Assembly: GCF_051014445.1 (NCBI RefSeq)
Contig: NC_135134.1
Span: 2,261,672-2,325,671 of the forward strand
Direction: 5' to 3'
DNA: 64,000 nucleotides
From: Colletes latitarsis
Lineage: Eukaryota; Arthropoda; Insecta; Hymenoptera; Colletidae
Part shown: positions 1 to 12,130 of the stretch, piece after piece
How positions within the stretch are numbered: position 1 is the first letter of the stretch
How the letters are laid out: each line of letters opens with the position of its first letter
The notes under the pieces: generated by a model
Told to the model about the DNA's origin: nothing
The model's input: the letters and a program-made list of their open reading frames with translations, nothing else
Database searches by the model: none
Position numbers and translations under genes: made by a program

Positions 1-720
1 TCATCTGGCTCGTACCTTTGCATTTTTCGCCTACTTGTTGGCAAGATCCTGGGCTTTTTCTGGTTCGGATCACGTAGTAATGCGGTACCACACCGTAACA
101 TTCAATTAAACCTGGTTGCGATTAATATTTTGGAGGATAACGCCGGTTATGTCTCGGTTAGGTCTGGGATTTGCCCTCATCTGGCTCGTACTTTCGCATT
201 TTTCGCATACTTGCTTGTCAGAGCCTGGCCTTTTTCTGGTCTGTATCACGTAGTAATGTGGTACCACACTGAAACCGTCAATAAAAGCTGGTTCCGATTA
301 GTATCTTAGAGGATAACGCTGGTTATGGCTGGGTTAGTTCTGGTATTTACAATCATCTGGCTCGTACCTTCGCATTGTTCGCCTACTTGTTGGCCATATC
401 CTGGGCTTTTCCTGGTTTGGATCACGTAGTAATGCGGTACCACACCGTAACATTCAATTAAACCTGGTTGCGATTAATATTTTGGAGGATAACGCCGGTT
501 ATGTCTCGGTTAGGTCTGGGTTTTGCCCGCATCTGGCTCGTACCTTTGCATTTTTCGCCTACTTGTTGGCAAGATCCTGGGCTTTTTCTGGTTCGGATCA
601 CGTAGTAATGCGGTACCACACCGAAACTGTCAATTAAACCTGGTTGCGATTAATATTTTAGAGGATAACGCCGGTTATGTCTCGGTTAGGTCTGGTATTT
701 GCCCTCATCTGGCTCGCACT
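1..720. repeat. Tail of a 48-mer HOR copy with one extra chimeric monomer
   Basis: Position 1 corresponds to 26256 in a later copy (c about 7870), so 544 bp would be expected before the next anchor P at 721. There are 720 bp, exactly one 176-bp monomer more. The extra material (about 410-720) resembles the c7160 monomer: GGTTTTGCCCGC at 519-530, as at about 11902-11913. It rejoins the P monomer inside the shared CACTTTTGCATTTT. The simplest reading is a backward then forward in-register exchange. No gene is seen. Confidence 0.8.
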
Positions 721-885
721 TTTGCATTTTTTGCATACTTGTTGGCCTTTTTCTGGCTTGGACCACGTAGTAATGTGGTACCACACTGAAACAGTCAAAT
801 AAACCTGGTTCCGATTAATATTGTAGAGGATAACGCCGGCTATGTCTGGGATAGGTCTGGTATTTGCCCTCATCTGGCTCGTACC
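721..885. repeat. Anchor P: 165-bp monomer with an 11-bp deletion
   Basis: The usual GGCCAGATCCTGGCC is reduced to a single GGCC followed by TTTTT (deletion point 747/748), removing 11 bp between two GGCC words. The monomer also carries the TTTGCATTTTTTGCAT variant used as the HOR anchor. The same short monomer occurs with deletion points at 17740, 22283, 26826, 33315 and 45062. Its fixed position in each HOR copy shows one ancestral deletion inherited by amplification. Confidence 0.88.
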
Positions 886-3390
886 TTCGCATTTTTCGCA
901 TACTTGTTGGCCAGATCCTGGCCTTTTTCTGGCTTGGACCACGTAGTAATTAGGTACCACACTGAAACATTCAACTAAACCTGGGTCCGATTAATATTTT
1001 AGAGGATAACGCCGGTTATGTCTGGGTTAGTTCTGGCATTTGCCCTCATCTGGCTCGCACTTTCGCATCTATCGCATACTTGATGGCTAGATCATGGCCT
1101 TTTTCTGGTTTAGATCACGTAGTAATGCGGTACCACACCGTAACAGTCAATTAAACCAGGTTCCGATTAATATTTTAGAGGATAACGCCGGTTATGTCTC
1201 GGTTAGGTCTGGGATTTGCCCTCATCTGGCTCGTACCTTCGCATTTTTCGCCTACTTGTTGGCAAGATCCTGGGCTTTTTCTGGTTCGGATCACGTAGTA
1301 ATGCGCTACCACACCGAAACAGTCAATTAAACCTGGTTGCGATTAATATTTTAGAGGATAACGCCGGTTATGTCTCGGTTAGGTCTGGGATTTGCCCATA
1401 TCTGGCTCGCACTTTCGCATTTTACGCCTACTTGTTGTCAAGATCCTGGGCTTTTTCTGGTTTGGATCACGTAGTAATGCGGTACCACACCGTAACATTC
1501 AATTAAAACTGGTTGCGATTAATATTTTGGAGGATAACGCCAGTTATGTCTCGGTTAGGCCTGGGATTTGCCCTCATCTGGCTCGTACCTTTGCATTTTT
1601 CGCCTACTTGTTGGCAAGATCCTGGGCTTTTTCTGGTTCGGATCACGTAGTAATGCGGTACCACACCGCAACATTCAATTAAACCTGGTTGCGATTAATA
1701 TTTTGGAGGATAACGCCGGTTATGTCTCGGTTAGGTCTGGGATTTGCCCTCATCTGGCTCGTACTTTTGCATTTTTCGCATACAAACAGGCCACATCTTG
1801 GCCTTTTTCTGGTCTGTATCACGTAGCAATGTGGTACCACTCTGAAACCGTCAATAAAAGCTGGTTCCGATTAGTATCTTAGAGGATAACGCTGGTTATG
1901 GCTGGGTTAGTTCTGGTATTTGCAATCATCTGGCTCGTACCTTCGCATTTTTCGCCTACTTGTTGTCAAGATCCTGGGCTTTTTCTGGTCTGGATCACGT
2001 AGTAATTAGGTACCACACTGAAACATTCAACTAAACCTGGTTCCGATTAATATTTTGGAGGATAACGCCGGTTATGTCTGGGATAGGTCTGTTATTCGCC
2101 CTCATCTGGCTCGTATTTTCGCATTTTTCCCATACTTCCTGGCCAGATCCTTGCCTTTTTCTGGTCTGTATCACGTAGTAATGTGGTACCACACTGAAAC
2201 CGTCAATAAAAGCTGGTTCCGATTAATATTTTAGAGGATAACGCCGGTTATGTCTCGGTTAGGTCTGGGATTTGCCCTGATCTGGCTCCTACTTTCGCAT
2301 TTTTCGCATACTTGTTGGCCAGATCCTGGGCTTTTCCTGGTTTGGATCACGTAGTAATGTGGTAACACACTGAAACAGTCAAATAAACCTGGTTCCGATT
2401 AATATTTTAGAGGATAACGCCGGCTATGTCTGGGATAGGTCTGGTATTCGCCCTCATCTGGCTCGTACTTTCGCATTTTTCCCATACTTCCTGGCCAGAT
2501 CCTTGCCTTTTTCTGGTCTGTATCACGTAGTAATGTGGTACCACACTAAAACTGTCAATAAAAGCTGGTTCCGATTAGTATCTTAGAGGATAACGCTGGT
2601 TATGGCTGGGTTAGTTCTGGTATTTGCAATCATCTGGCTCGTACCTTCGCATTTTTCGCCTACTTGATGTCAAGATCCTGGGCTTTTTCTGGTCTGGATC
2701 ACGTAGTAATGCGGTACTACACCGAAACAGTCAATTAAACCTGGTTGCGATTAATATTTTAGAGGATGACGCCGGTTATGTCTCGGTTAGGTCTGGGATT
2801 TGCCCTCATCTGGCTCGCACTTTCGCATTTTTCGCATACTTGATGGCCAGATCCTGGCCTTTTTCTGGCTTGGACCACGTAGTAATGTGGTACCACACTG
2901 AAACAGTCAAATAAACCTGGTTCCGATTAATATTTTAGAGGATAACGCCGGCTATGTCTGGGATAGGTCTGGTATTTGCCCTCATCTGGCTCGTACTTTC
3001 GCATTTTTCGTATACAAGCTGGCCAGATCCTGGCCTTTTTCTGGTCTGTATCACGTAGCAATGTGGTACCACTCTGAAACCGTCAATAAAAGCTGGTTCC
3101 GATTAGTATCTTAGAGGATAACGCTGGTTATGGCTGGGTTAGTTCTGGTATTTGCAATCATCTGGCTCGTACCTTCGCATTTTTCGCCTACTTGTTGTCG
3201 AGATCCTGGGCTTTTTCTGGTCTGGATCACGTAGTAATGCGGTACCACACCGTAACAGTCAATTAAACCTGGTTGCGATTAATATTTTGGAGGATAACGC
3301 CGGTTATGTCTGGGTTAGTTCTGGTATTTGCCCTCATCTGGCTCGCACTTTCGCATGTATCGCATACTTGATGGCTAGATCCTGGCCTTT

Positions 3391-3405
3391 TTCTGGTTGG
3401 ATCAC
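3391..3405. repeat. 175-bp monomer marker (1-bp deletion)
   Basis: TTCTGGTTGGATC replaces the usual TTCTGGTTTGGATC, a loss of one T. The same change recurs near 7592, 29294, 35959 and 47706, each time at c about 2670. It is absent from the 26-monomer units because they lack that part of the HOR. Confidence 0.85.
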
Positions 3406-4764
3406 GTAGTAATGCGGTACCACACCGAAACAGTCAATTAAACCTGGTTGCGAATAATATTTTAGAGGAAAACGCCGGTTATGTCTCGGTTAGGTCTGGG
3501 ATTTGCCCTCATCTGGCTCGCACTTTCGCATTTTTCGCATACTTGTTGGCCAGATCCTGGCCTTTTTCCGGCTTGGACCACGTAGTAATGTGGTACCACA
3601 CTGAAACAATCAAATAAACCTGGTTCCGATTAATATTTTAGAGGATAACGCCGGCTATGTCTGGGATTGGTCTGGTATTCGCCGTCATCTGGCTCGTACT
3701 TTCGCATTTTTCGCATACTTGCTTGCCAGATCCTGGCCTTTTTCTGGTCTGTATCACGTAGTAATGTGGTACCACACTGAAACCGTCAATAAAAGCTGGT
3801 TCCGATTAGTATCTTAGAGGATAGCGCTGGTTATGGCTGGGTTAGTTCTGGTATTTGCAATCATCTGGCTCGTACCTTCGCATTGTTCGCCTACTTGTTA
3901 TCAAGATCCTGGGCTTTTTCTGGTTTGGATCACGTAGTAATGCGGTACCACACAGTAACAGACAATTAAACCTGGTTGCCATTAATATTTTGGGGGATAA
4001 CGCCGGTTATGTCTCGGTTAGGTCTGGGATTTGCCCTCATCTGGCTCGTACCTTTGCATTTTTCGCCTACTTGTTGGCAAGATCCTGGGCTTTTTCTGGT
4101 TCGGATCACGTAGTAATGCGGTACCACACCGAAACAGTCAATTAAACCTGGTTGCGATTAATATTTTAGAGGATAACGCCGGTTATGTCTCGGTTAGGTC
4201 TGGGATTTGCCCTCATCTGGCTCGCACTTTCGCATCTATCGCATACTTGATGGCTAGATCCTGGCCTTTTTCTGGTTCGGATCACGTAGTAATGCGCTAC
4301 CACACCGAAACAGTCAATTAAACCTGGTTGCGATTAATATTTTAGAGGATAACGCCGGTTATGTCTCGGTTAGGTCTGGGATTTGCCCTGATCTGGCTCC
4401 TACTTTCGCATTTTTCGCATACTTGTTGGCCAGATCCTGGGCTTTTCCTGGTTTGGATCACGTAGTAATGCGGTACCACACCGAAGCAGTCAATTAAACC
4501 TGGTTGCGATTAATATTTTACAGGATAACGCCGGTTATGTCTCGGTTAGGTCTGGGATTTGCCCTGATCTGGCTCCTACTTTCGCATTCTTCGCATACTT
4601 GTTGGCCATATCCTGGGCTTTTCCTGGTTTGGATCACGTAGTAATGCGGTACCACACCGAAACTGTCAATTAAACCTGGTTGCGATTAATATTTTAGAGG
4701 ATAGCGCCGCTTATGTCTCGGTTAGGTCTGGGATTTGCCCTCATCTGGCTCGCACTTTTGCATT

Positions 4765-4929
4765 TTTCGCATAGTTGCTGGCCTTTTTCTGGCTTGGACC
4801 ACGTAGTAATGTGGTACCACACTGAAACAGTCAAACAAACCTGGTTCCGATTAATATTTTAGAGGATAACGCCGGCTATGTCTGGGGTAGGTCTGGTATT
4901 TGCCCTCATCTGGCTCGTACTTTCGCATT
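4765..4929. repeat. Monomer Q: second 165-bp monomer with an 11-bp deletion
   Basis: The word CATAGTTGCTGGCC followed by TTTTT (deletion point 4783/4784) marks this monomer. Copies with the same change have deletion points at 8808, 13362, 17905, 22448, 30686, 37351 and 49098. It lies 23 monomers after P in long HOR copies and immediately after P in the two 26-monomer units. Confidence 0.86.
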
Positions 4930-6336
4930 TTTCGCATACGAGCTGGCCAGATCCTGGCCTTTTTCTGGTCTGTATCACGTAGCAATGTGGTACCACTCTG
5001 AAACCGTCAATAAAAGCTGGTTCCGATTAGTATCTTAGAGGATAACGCTGGTTATGGCTGGGTTAGTTCTGGTATTTGCAATCATCTGGCTCGTACCTTC
5101 GCATTTTTCGCCTACTTGTTGACAAGATCCTGGGCTTTTTCAGGTTCGGATCACGTAGTAATGCGGTACCACACCGAAACTGCCAATTAAACCTGGTTGC
5201 GATTAATATTTTAGAGGATAACGCCGGTTATGTCTCGGTTAGGTCTGGGATTTGCCCTGATCTGGCTCCTACTTTCGCATTTTTCGCATACTTGTTGGCC
5301 AGATCCTGGGCTTTTCCTGGTTTGGATCACGTAGTAATGCGGTACCACACCGAAGCAGTCAATTAAACCTGGTTGCGATTAATATTTTAGAGGATAACGC
5401 CGGTTATGTCTCGGTTAGGTCTGGGTTTTGCCCGCATCTGGCTCGTACCTTCGCATTTTTCGCCTACTTGTTGGCAAGATCCTGGGCTTTTTCTGGTTCG
5501 GATCACGTAGTAATGCGCTACCACACCGAAACAGTCAATTAAACCTGGTTGCGATTAATATTTTAGAGGATGACGCCGGTTATGTCTCGGTTAGGTCTGG
5601 GATTTGCCCATATCTGGCTCGCACTTTCGCATTTTACGCCTATTTGTTGTCAAGATCCTGGGCTTTTTCTGGTTTGGATCACGTAGTAATGCGGTACCAC
5701 AACGTAACATTCAATTAAACCTGGTTGCGATTAATATTTTGGAGGATAACGCCGGTTATGTCTCGGTTAGGTCTGGGATTTGCCCTGATCTGGCTCCTAC
5801 TTTCGCATTTTTCGCATACTTGTTGGCCATATCCTGGGCTTTTCCTGGTTCGGATCACGTAGTAATGCGGTACCACACCGTAACATCCAATTAAACCTGG
5901 TTGCGATTAATATTTTGGAGGATAACGCCGGTTATGTCTCGGTTAGGTCTGGGATTTGCCCTCATCTGGCTCGTACTTTCGCATTTTTCGCCTACTTGTT
6001 GTCAAGATCCTGGGCTTTTTCTGGTTTGGATCACGTAGTAATGCGGTACCACACCGTAACAGACAATTAAACCTGGTTGGGATTAATATTTTGGGGGATA
6101 ACGCCGGTTATGTCTCGGTTAGGTCTGGAATTTGCCCTGATCTGGCTCCTACTTTCGCATTTTTCGCATACTTGTTGGCCATATCCTGGGCTTTTCCTGG
6201 TTTGGATCACGTAGTAATGCGGTACCACACCGAAACTGTCAATTAAACCTGGTTGCGATTAATATTTTAGAGGATAGCGCCGCTTATGTCTCGGTTAGGT
6301 CTGGGATTTGCCCTCATCTGGCTCGCACTTTTGCAT

Positions 6337-6501
6337 TTTTCGCATACTTGTTGGCCTTTTTCTGGCTTGGACCACGTAGTAATGTGGTACCACACTGAAA
6401 CAGTCAAATAAACCTGGTTCCGATTAATATTTTAGAGGCTAACGCTGGCTATGTCTGGGATAGGTCTGGTATTTGCCCTCATCTGGCTCGCACTTTTGCA
6501 T
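6337..6501. repeat. Third 165-bp monomer type with an 11-bp deletion
   Basis: CATACTTGTTGGCC followed directly by TTTTT (deletion point 6356/6357) identifies it. The next monomer has the linked variants GAGGCTAACGCTGG and, further on, AACTTCGTTGCG. Copies have deletion points at 10381, 14935, 19478, 24021, 38924, 42433 and 50671. Together with P, Q and the 1-bp-deleted monomer it accounts exactly for the 34-bp deficit of the 48-mer. Confidence 0.85.
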
Positions 6502-7495
6502 TTTTCGCATACTTGTTGGCCAGATCCTGGCCTTTTTCTGGGTTGGATCACGTAGTAATGCGGTACCACACCGTAACAGTCAATTAAACTTCGTTGCGAT
6601 TAATATTTTAGAGGATAACGCCGGTTATGTCACGGTTAGGTCTGGTATTTGCAATCATCTGGCTCGTACCTTCGCATTTTTCGCATACTTGTTAGCCAGA
6701 TCCTGGGCTTTTCCTTGGTTGGATCACGCAGTAATGTGGCACCACACTGAAACAGTCAATAGTAGCTGGTTGCGATTAATATTTTAGAGGATAACGCGGG
6801 TTATGTCTGGGTTAGGTCTGGGATTTGCCCTCATCTGGCTCGTACTTTCGCATCTATCGCATACTTGATGGCTAGATCCTGGCCTTTTTCTGGTTTGGAT
6901 CACGTAGTAATGCGGTACTACACCGAAACAGTCAATTAAACCTGGTTGCGATTAATATTTTAGAGGATGACGCCGGTTATGTCTCGGTTAGGTCTGGGAT
7001 TTGCCCTCATCTGGCTCGCACTTTCGCATTTTTCGCATACTTGTTGGCCAGATCCTGGCCTTTTTCTGGCTTGGACCACGTAGTAATGTGGTACCACACT
7101 GAAACAGTCAAATAAACCTGGTTCCGATTAATATTTTAGAGGATAACGCCGGCTATGTCTGGGATAGGTCTGGTATTTGCCCTCATCTGGCTCGTACTGT
7201 TGCATTTCTCGCATACTTGTTGGCCAGATCCTGGGCTTTTTCAGGTCTGGATCACGTAGTAATGCGGTAGCACACCGTAACAGTCAATTAAACTTGGTTG
7301 CGATTAATATTTTAGAGGATAACGCCGGTTATGTCTCGGTTAGGTCTGGTATTTGCAATCATCTGGCTCGTACCTTCGCATTTTTCGCATACTTGTTGGC
7401 CAGATCCTGGCCTTTTTCTGGTCTGTATCACGTAGCAATGTGGTACCACTCTGAAACCGTCAATAAAAGCTGGTTCCGATTAGTATCTTAGAGGA

Positions 7496-10400
7496 TAACG
7501 CCGGTTATGTCTGGGTTAGTTCTGGTATTTGCCCTCATCTGGCTCGCACTTTCGCATGTATCGCATACTTGATGGCTAGATCCTGGCCTTTTTCTGGTTG
7601 GATCACGTAGTAATGCGGTACCACACCGAAACAGTCAATTAAACCTGGTTGCGAATAATATTTTAGAGGAAAACGCCGGTTATGTCTCGGTTAGGTCTGG
7701 GATTTGCCCTCATCTGGCTCGCACTTTCGCATTTTTCGCATACTTGTTGGCCAGATCCTGGCCTTTTTCCGGCTTGGACCACGTAGTAATGTGGTACCAC
7801 ACTGAAACAATCAAATAAACCTGGTTCCGATTAATATTTTAGAGGATAACGCCGGCTATGTCTGGGATTGGTCTGGTATTCGCCGTCATCTGGCTCGTAC
7901 TTTCGCATTTTTCGCATACTTGCTTGCCAGATCCTGGCCTTTTTCTGGTCTGTATCACGTAGTAATGTGGTACCACACTGAAACCGTCAATAAAAGCTGG
8001 TTCCGATTAGTATCTTAGAGGATAGCGCTGGTTATGGCTGGGTTAGTTCTGGTATTTGCAATCATCTGGCTCGTACCTTCGCATTGTTCGCCTACTTGTT
8101 ATCAAGATCCTGGGCTTTTTCTGGTTTGGATCACGTAGTAATGCGGTACCACACAGTAACAGACAATTAAACCTGGTTGCCATTAATATTTTGGGGGATA
8201 ACGCCGGTTATGTCTCGGTTAGGTCTGGGATTTGCCCTCATCTGGCTCGCACTTTCGCATCTATCGCATACTTGATGGCTAGATCCTGGCCTTTTTCTGG
8301 TTCGGATCACGTAGTAATGCGCTACCACACCGAAACAGTCAATTAAACCTGGTTGCGATTAATATTTTAGAGGATAACGCCGGTTATGTCTCGGTTAGGT
8401 CTGGGATTTGCCCTGATCTGGCTCCTACTTTCGCATTTTTCGCATACTTGTTGGCCAGATCCTGGGCTTTTCCTGGTTTGGATCACGTAGTAATGCGGTA
8501 CCACACCGAAGCAGTCAATTAAACCTGGTTGCGATTAATATTTTACAGGATAACGCCGGTTATGTCTCGGTTAGGTCTGGGATTTGCCCTGATCTGGCTC
8601 CTACTTTCGCATTCTTCGCATACTTGTTGGCCATATCCTGGGCTTTTCCTGGTTTGGATCACGTAGTAATGCGGTACCACACCGAAACTGTCAATTAAAC
8701 CTGGTTGCGATTAATATTTTAGAGGATAGCGCCGCTTATGTCTCGGTTAGGTCTGGGATTTGCCCTCATCTGGCTCGCACTTTTGCATTTTTCGCATAGT
8801 TGCTGGCCTTTTTCTGGCTTGGACCACGTAGTAATGTGGTACCACACTGAAACAGTCAAACAAACCTGGTTCCGATTAATATTTTAGAGGATAACGCCGG
8901 CTATGTCTGGGGTAGGTCTGGTATTTGCCCTCATCTGGCTCGTACTTTCGCATTTTTCGCATACGAGCTGGCCAGATCCTGGCCTTTTTCTGGTCTGTAT
9001 CACGTAGCAATGTGGTACCACTCTGAAACCGTCAATAAAAGCTGGTTCCGATTAGTATCTTAGAGGATAACGCTGGTTATGGCTGGGTTAGTTCTGGTAT
9101 TTGCAATCATCTGGCTCGTACCTTCGCATTTTTCGCCTACTTGTTGACAAGATCCTGGGCTTTTTCAGGTTCGGATCACGTAGTAATGCGGTACCACACC
9201 GAAACTGCCAATTAAACCTGGTTGCGATTAATATTTTAGAGGATAACGCCGGTTATGTCTCGGTTAGGTCTGGGATTTGCCCTGATCTGGCTCCTACTTT
9301 CGCATTTTTCGCATACTTGTTGGCCAGATCCTGGGCTTTTCCTGGTTTGGATCACGTAGTAATGCGGTACCACACCGAAGCAGTCAATTAAACCTGGTTG
9401 CGATTAATATTTTAGAGGATAACGCCGGTTATGTCTCGGTTAGGTCTGGGTTTTGCCCGCATCTGGCTCGTACCTTCGCATTTTTCGCCTACTTGTTGGC
9501 AAGATCCTGGGCTTTTTCTGGTTCGGATCACGTAGTAATGCGCTACCACACCGAAACAGTCAATTAAACCTGGTTGCGATTAATATTTTAGAGGATGACG
9601 CCGGTTATGTCTCGGTTAGGTCTGCGATTTGCCCATATCTGGCTCGCACTTTCGCATTTTACGCCTATTTGTTGTCAAGATCCTGGGCTTTTTCTGGTTT
9701 GGATCACGTAGTAATGCGGTACCACAACGTAACATTCAATTAAACCTGGTTGCGATTAATATTTTGGAGGATAACGCCGGTTATGTCTCGGTTAGGTCTG
9801 GGATTTGCCCTGATCTGGCTCCTACTTTCGCATTTTTCGCATACTTGTTGGCCATATCCTGGGCTTTTCCTGGTTCGGATCACGTAGTAATGCGGTACCA
9901 CACCGTAACATCCAATTAAACCTGGTTGCGATTAATATTTTGGAGGATAACGCCGGTTATGTCTCGGTTAGGTCTGGGATTTGCCCTCATCTGGCTCGTA
10001 CTTTCGCATTTTTCGCCTACTTGTTGTCAAGATCCTGGGCTTTTTCTGGTTTGGATCACGTAGTAATGCGGTACCACACCGTAACAGACAATTAAACCTG
10101 GTTGGGATTAATATTTTGGGGGATAACGCCGGTTATGTCTCGGTTAGGTCTGGGATTTGCCCTGATCTGGCTCCTACTTTCGCATTTTTCGCATACTTGT
10201 TGGCCATATCCTGGGCTTTTCCTGGTTTGGATCACGTAGTAATGCGGTACCACACCGAAACTGTCAATTAAACCTGGTTGCGATTAATATTTTAGAGGAT
10301 AGCGCCGCTTATGTCTCGGTTAGGTCTGGGATTTGCCCTCATCTGGCTCGCACTTTTGCATTTTTCGCATACTTGTTGGCCTTTTTCTGGCTTGGACCAC

Positions 10401-12130
10401 GTAGTAATGTGGTACCACACTGAAACAGTCAAATAAACCTGGTTCCGATTAATATTTTAGAGGCTAACGCTGGCTATGTCTGGGATAGGTCTGGTATTTG
10501 CCCTCATCTGGCTCGCACTTTTGCATTTTTCGCATACTTGTTGGCCAGATCCTGGCCTTTTTCTGGGTTGGATCACGTAGTAATGCGGTACCACACCGTA
10601 ACAGTCAATTAAACTTCGTTGCGATTAATATTTTAGAGGATAACGCCGGTTATGTCACGGTTAGGTCTGGTATTTGCAATCATCTGGCTCGTACCTTCGC
10701 ATTTTTCGCATACTTGTTAGCCAGATCCTGGGCTTTTCCTTGGTTGGATCACGCAGTAATGTGGCACCACACTGAAACAGTCAATAGTAGCTGGTTGCGA
10801 TTAATATTTTAGAGGATAACGCGGGTTATGTCTGGGTTAGGTCTGGGATTTGCCCTCATCTGGCTCGTACTTTCGCATCTATCGCATACTTGATGGCTAG
10901 ATCCTGGCCTTTTTCTGGTTTGGATCACGTAGTAATGCGGTACTACACCGAAACAGTCAATTAAACCTGGTTGCGATTAATATTTTAGAGGATGACGCCG
11001 GTTATGTCTCGGTTAGGTCTGGGATTTGCCCTCATCTGGCTCGCACTTTCGCATTTTTCGCATACTTGTTGGCCAGATCCTGGCCTTTTTCTGGCTTGGA
11101 CCACGTAGTAATGTGGTACCACACTGAAACAGTCAAATAAACCTGGTTCCGATTAATATTTTAGAGGATAACGCCGGCTATGTCTGGGATAGGTCTGGTA
11201 TTTGCCCTCATCTGGCTCGTACTGTTGCATTTCTCGCATACTTGTTGGCCAGATCCTGGGCTTTTTCAGGTCTGGATCACGTAGTAATGCGGTAGCACAC
11301 CGTAACAGTCAATTAAACTTGGTTGCGATTAATATTTTAGAGGATAACGCCGGTTATGTCTCGGTTAGGTCTGGTATTTGCAATCATCTGGCTCGTACCT
11401 TCGCATTTTTCGCATACTTGTTGGCCAGATCCTGGCCTTTTTCTGGTCTGTATCACGTAGCAATGTGGTACCACTCTGAAACCGTCAATAAAAGCTGGTT
11501 CCGATTAGTATCTTAGAGGATAACGCTGGTTATGGCTGGGTTAGTTCTGGTATTTGCCCTCATCTGGCTCGCACTTTCGCATGTATCGCATACTTGATGG
11601 CTAGATCCTGGCCTTTTTCTGGTTTGGATCACGTAGTAATGCGGTACCACACCGTAACAGTCAATTAAACCTGGTTGCGATTAATATTTTAGAGGATAAC
11701 GCCGGTTATGTCTCGGTTAGGTCTGGGATTTGCCCTGATCTGGCTCCTACTTTCGCATTTTTCGCATACTTGTTGGCCAGATCCTGGGCTTTTCCTGGTT
11801 TGGATCACGTAGTAATGCGGTACCACACCGAAGCAGTCAATTAAACCTGGTTGCGATCAATATTTTAGAGGATAACGCCGGTTATGTCTCGGTTAGGTCT
11901 GGGTTTTGCCCGCATCTGGCTCGTACCTTTGCATTTTTCGCCTACTTGTTGGCAAGATCCTGGGCTTTTTCTGGTTCGGATCACGTAGTAATGCGGTACC
12001 ACACCGAAACTGTCAATTAAACCTGGTTGCGATTAATATTTTAGAGGATAACGCCGGTTATGTCTCGGTTAGGTCTGGTATTTGCCCTCATCTGGCTCGC
12101 ACTTTTGCATTTTTCGCATACTTGTTGGCC
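7496..12130. repeat. Second HOR pass after a backward jump (23-monomer unit, 4,025 bp)
   Basis: At about 7491-7501 the sequence leaves the c6774 context and re-enters the c2573 context: the 1-bp-deleted monomer seen near 3395 reappears near 7596 (offset 4,201). Between 8190 and 8250 one monomer is missing relative to 3855-5076, so the offset becomes 4,025, which is 23 x 176 minus 23. From 9101 to about 11516 it matches 5076-7491 almost base for base. Differences noticed include position 9624 (GCGATTTG) and position 6129 of the upstream copy. It then continues through the c7160 monomers before another backward jump at 12106-12147. Confidence 0.8.

Larger units (their letters stand above)
721..7495. 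repeat. HOR copy 1, c0 to about c6774, colinear
   Basis: This segment is the reference for the first four fifths of the HOR. It aligns without length change to 33289 onward (constant offset 32,568) and to 45036 onward (offset 44,315) at every marker checked: about 2624, 3152, 3855, 4771, 5076, 5428, 5956, 6473 and 7177. It carries all four length variants: 11-bp-deleted monomers at 747, 4783 and 6356, and a 1-bp-deleted monomer near 3395. Single-base differences from later copies include an A near 1111 (TTTAGATCACG against TTTGGATCACG) and an A at 5142. It ends at a junction within the shared word AGGATAACGC at about 7491-7501. Confidence 0.85.

Noticed and set aside
658..960. Minus-strand frames of 65-100 codons, also at 26737, 33226 and 44973
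   Set aside because: They are the reverse complement of the same monomers, and they recur only where the P monomer and its 11-bp deletion recur.
2200..2215. AATAAA hexamers in CAATAAAAGC and CAAATAAACC monomers as polyadenylation signals
   Set aside because: They are diagnostic subfamily variants recurring by repetition, with no associated gene.
4031..4321. Open frames of about 96-104 codons repeated across the array on the plus strand
   Set aside because: Nearly all start at TTG in the word TTGCCCTCATCTGG or TTGCAATCATCTGG, overlap their neighbours by more than half a monomer, and change frame at each monomer because 176 is not divisible by 3. Indels of 1, 10 and 11 bp are tolerated freely. 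They are shadows of the satellite, not genes.
6585..6610. Possible CENP-B box (CTTCGTTG... in AACTTCGTTGCG)
   Set aside because: Only the first eight bases resemble the box. The conserved A and CGGG part is absent, and the word exists only in one monomer type.
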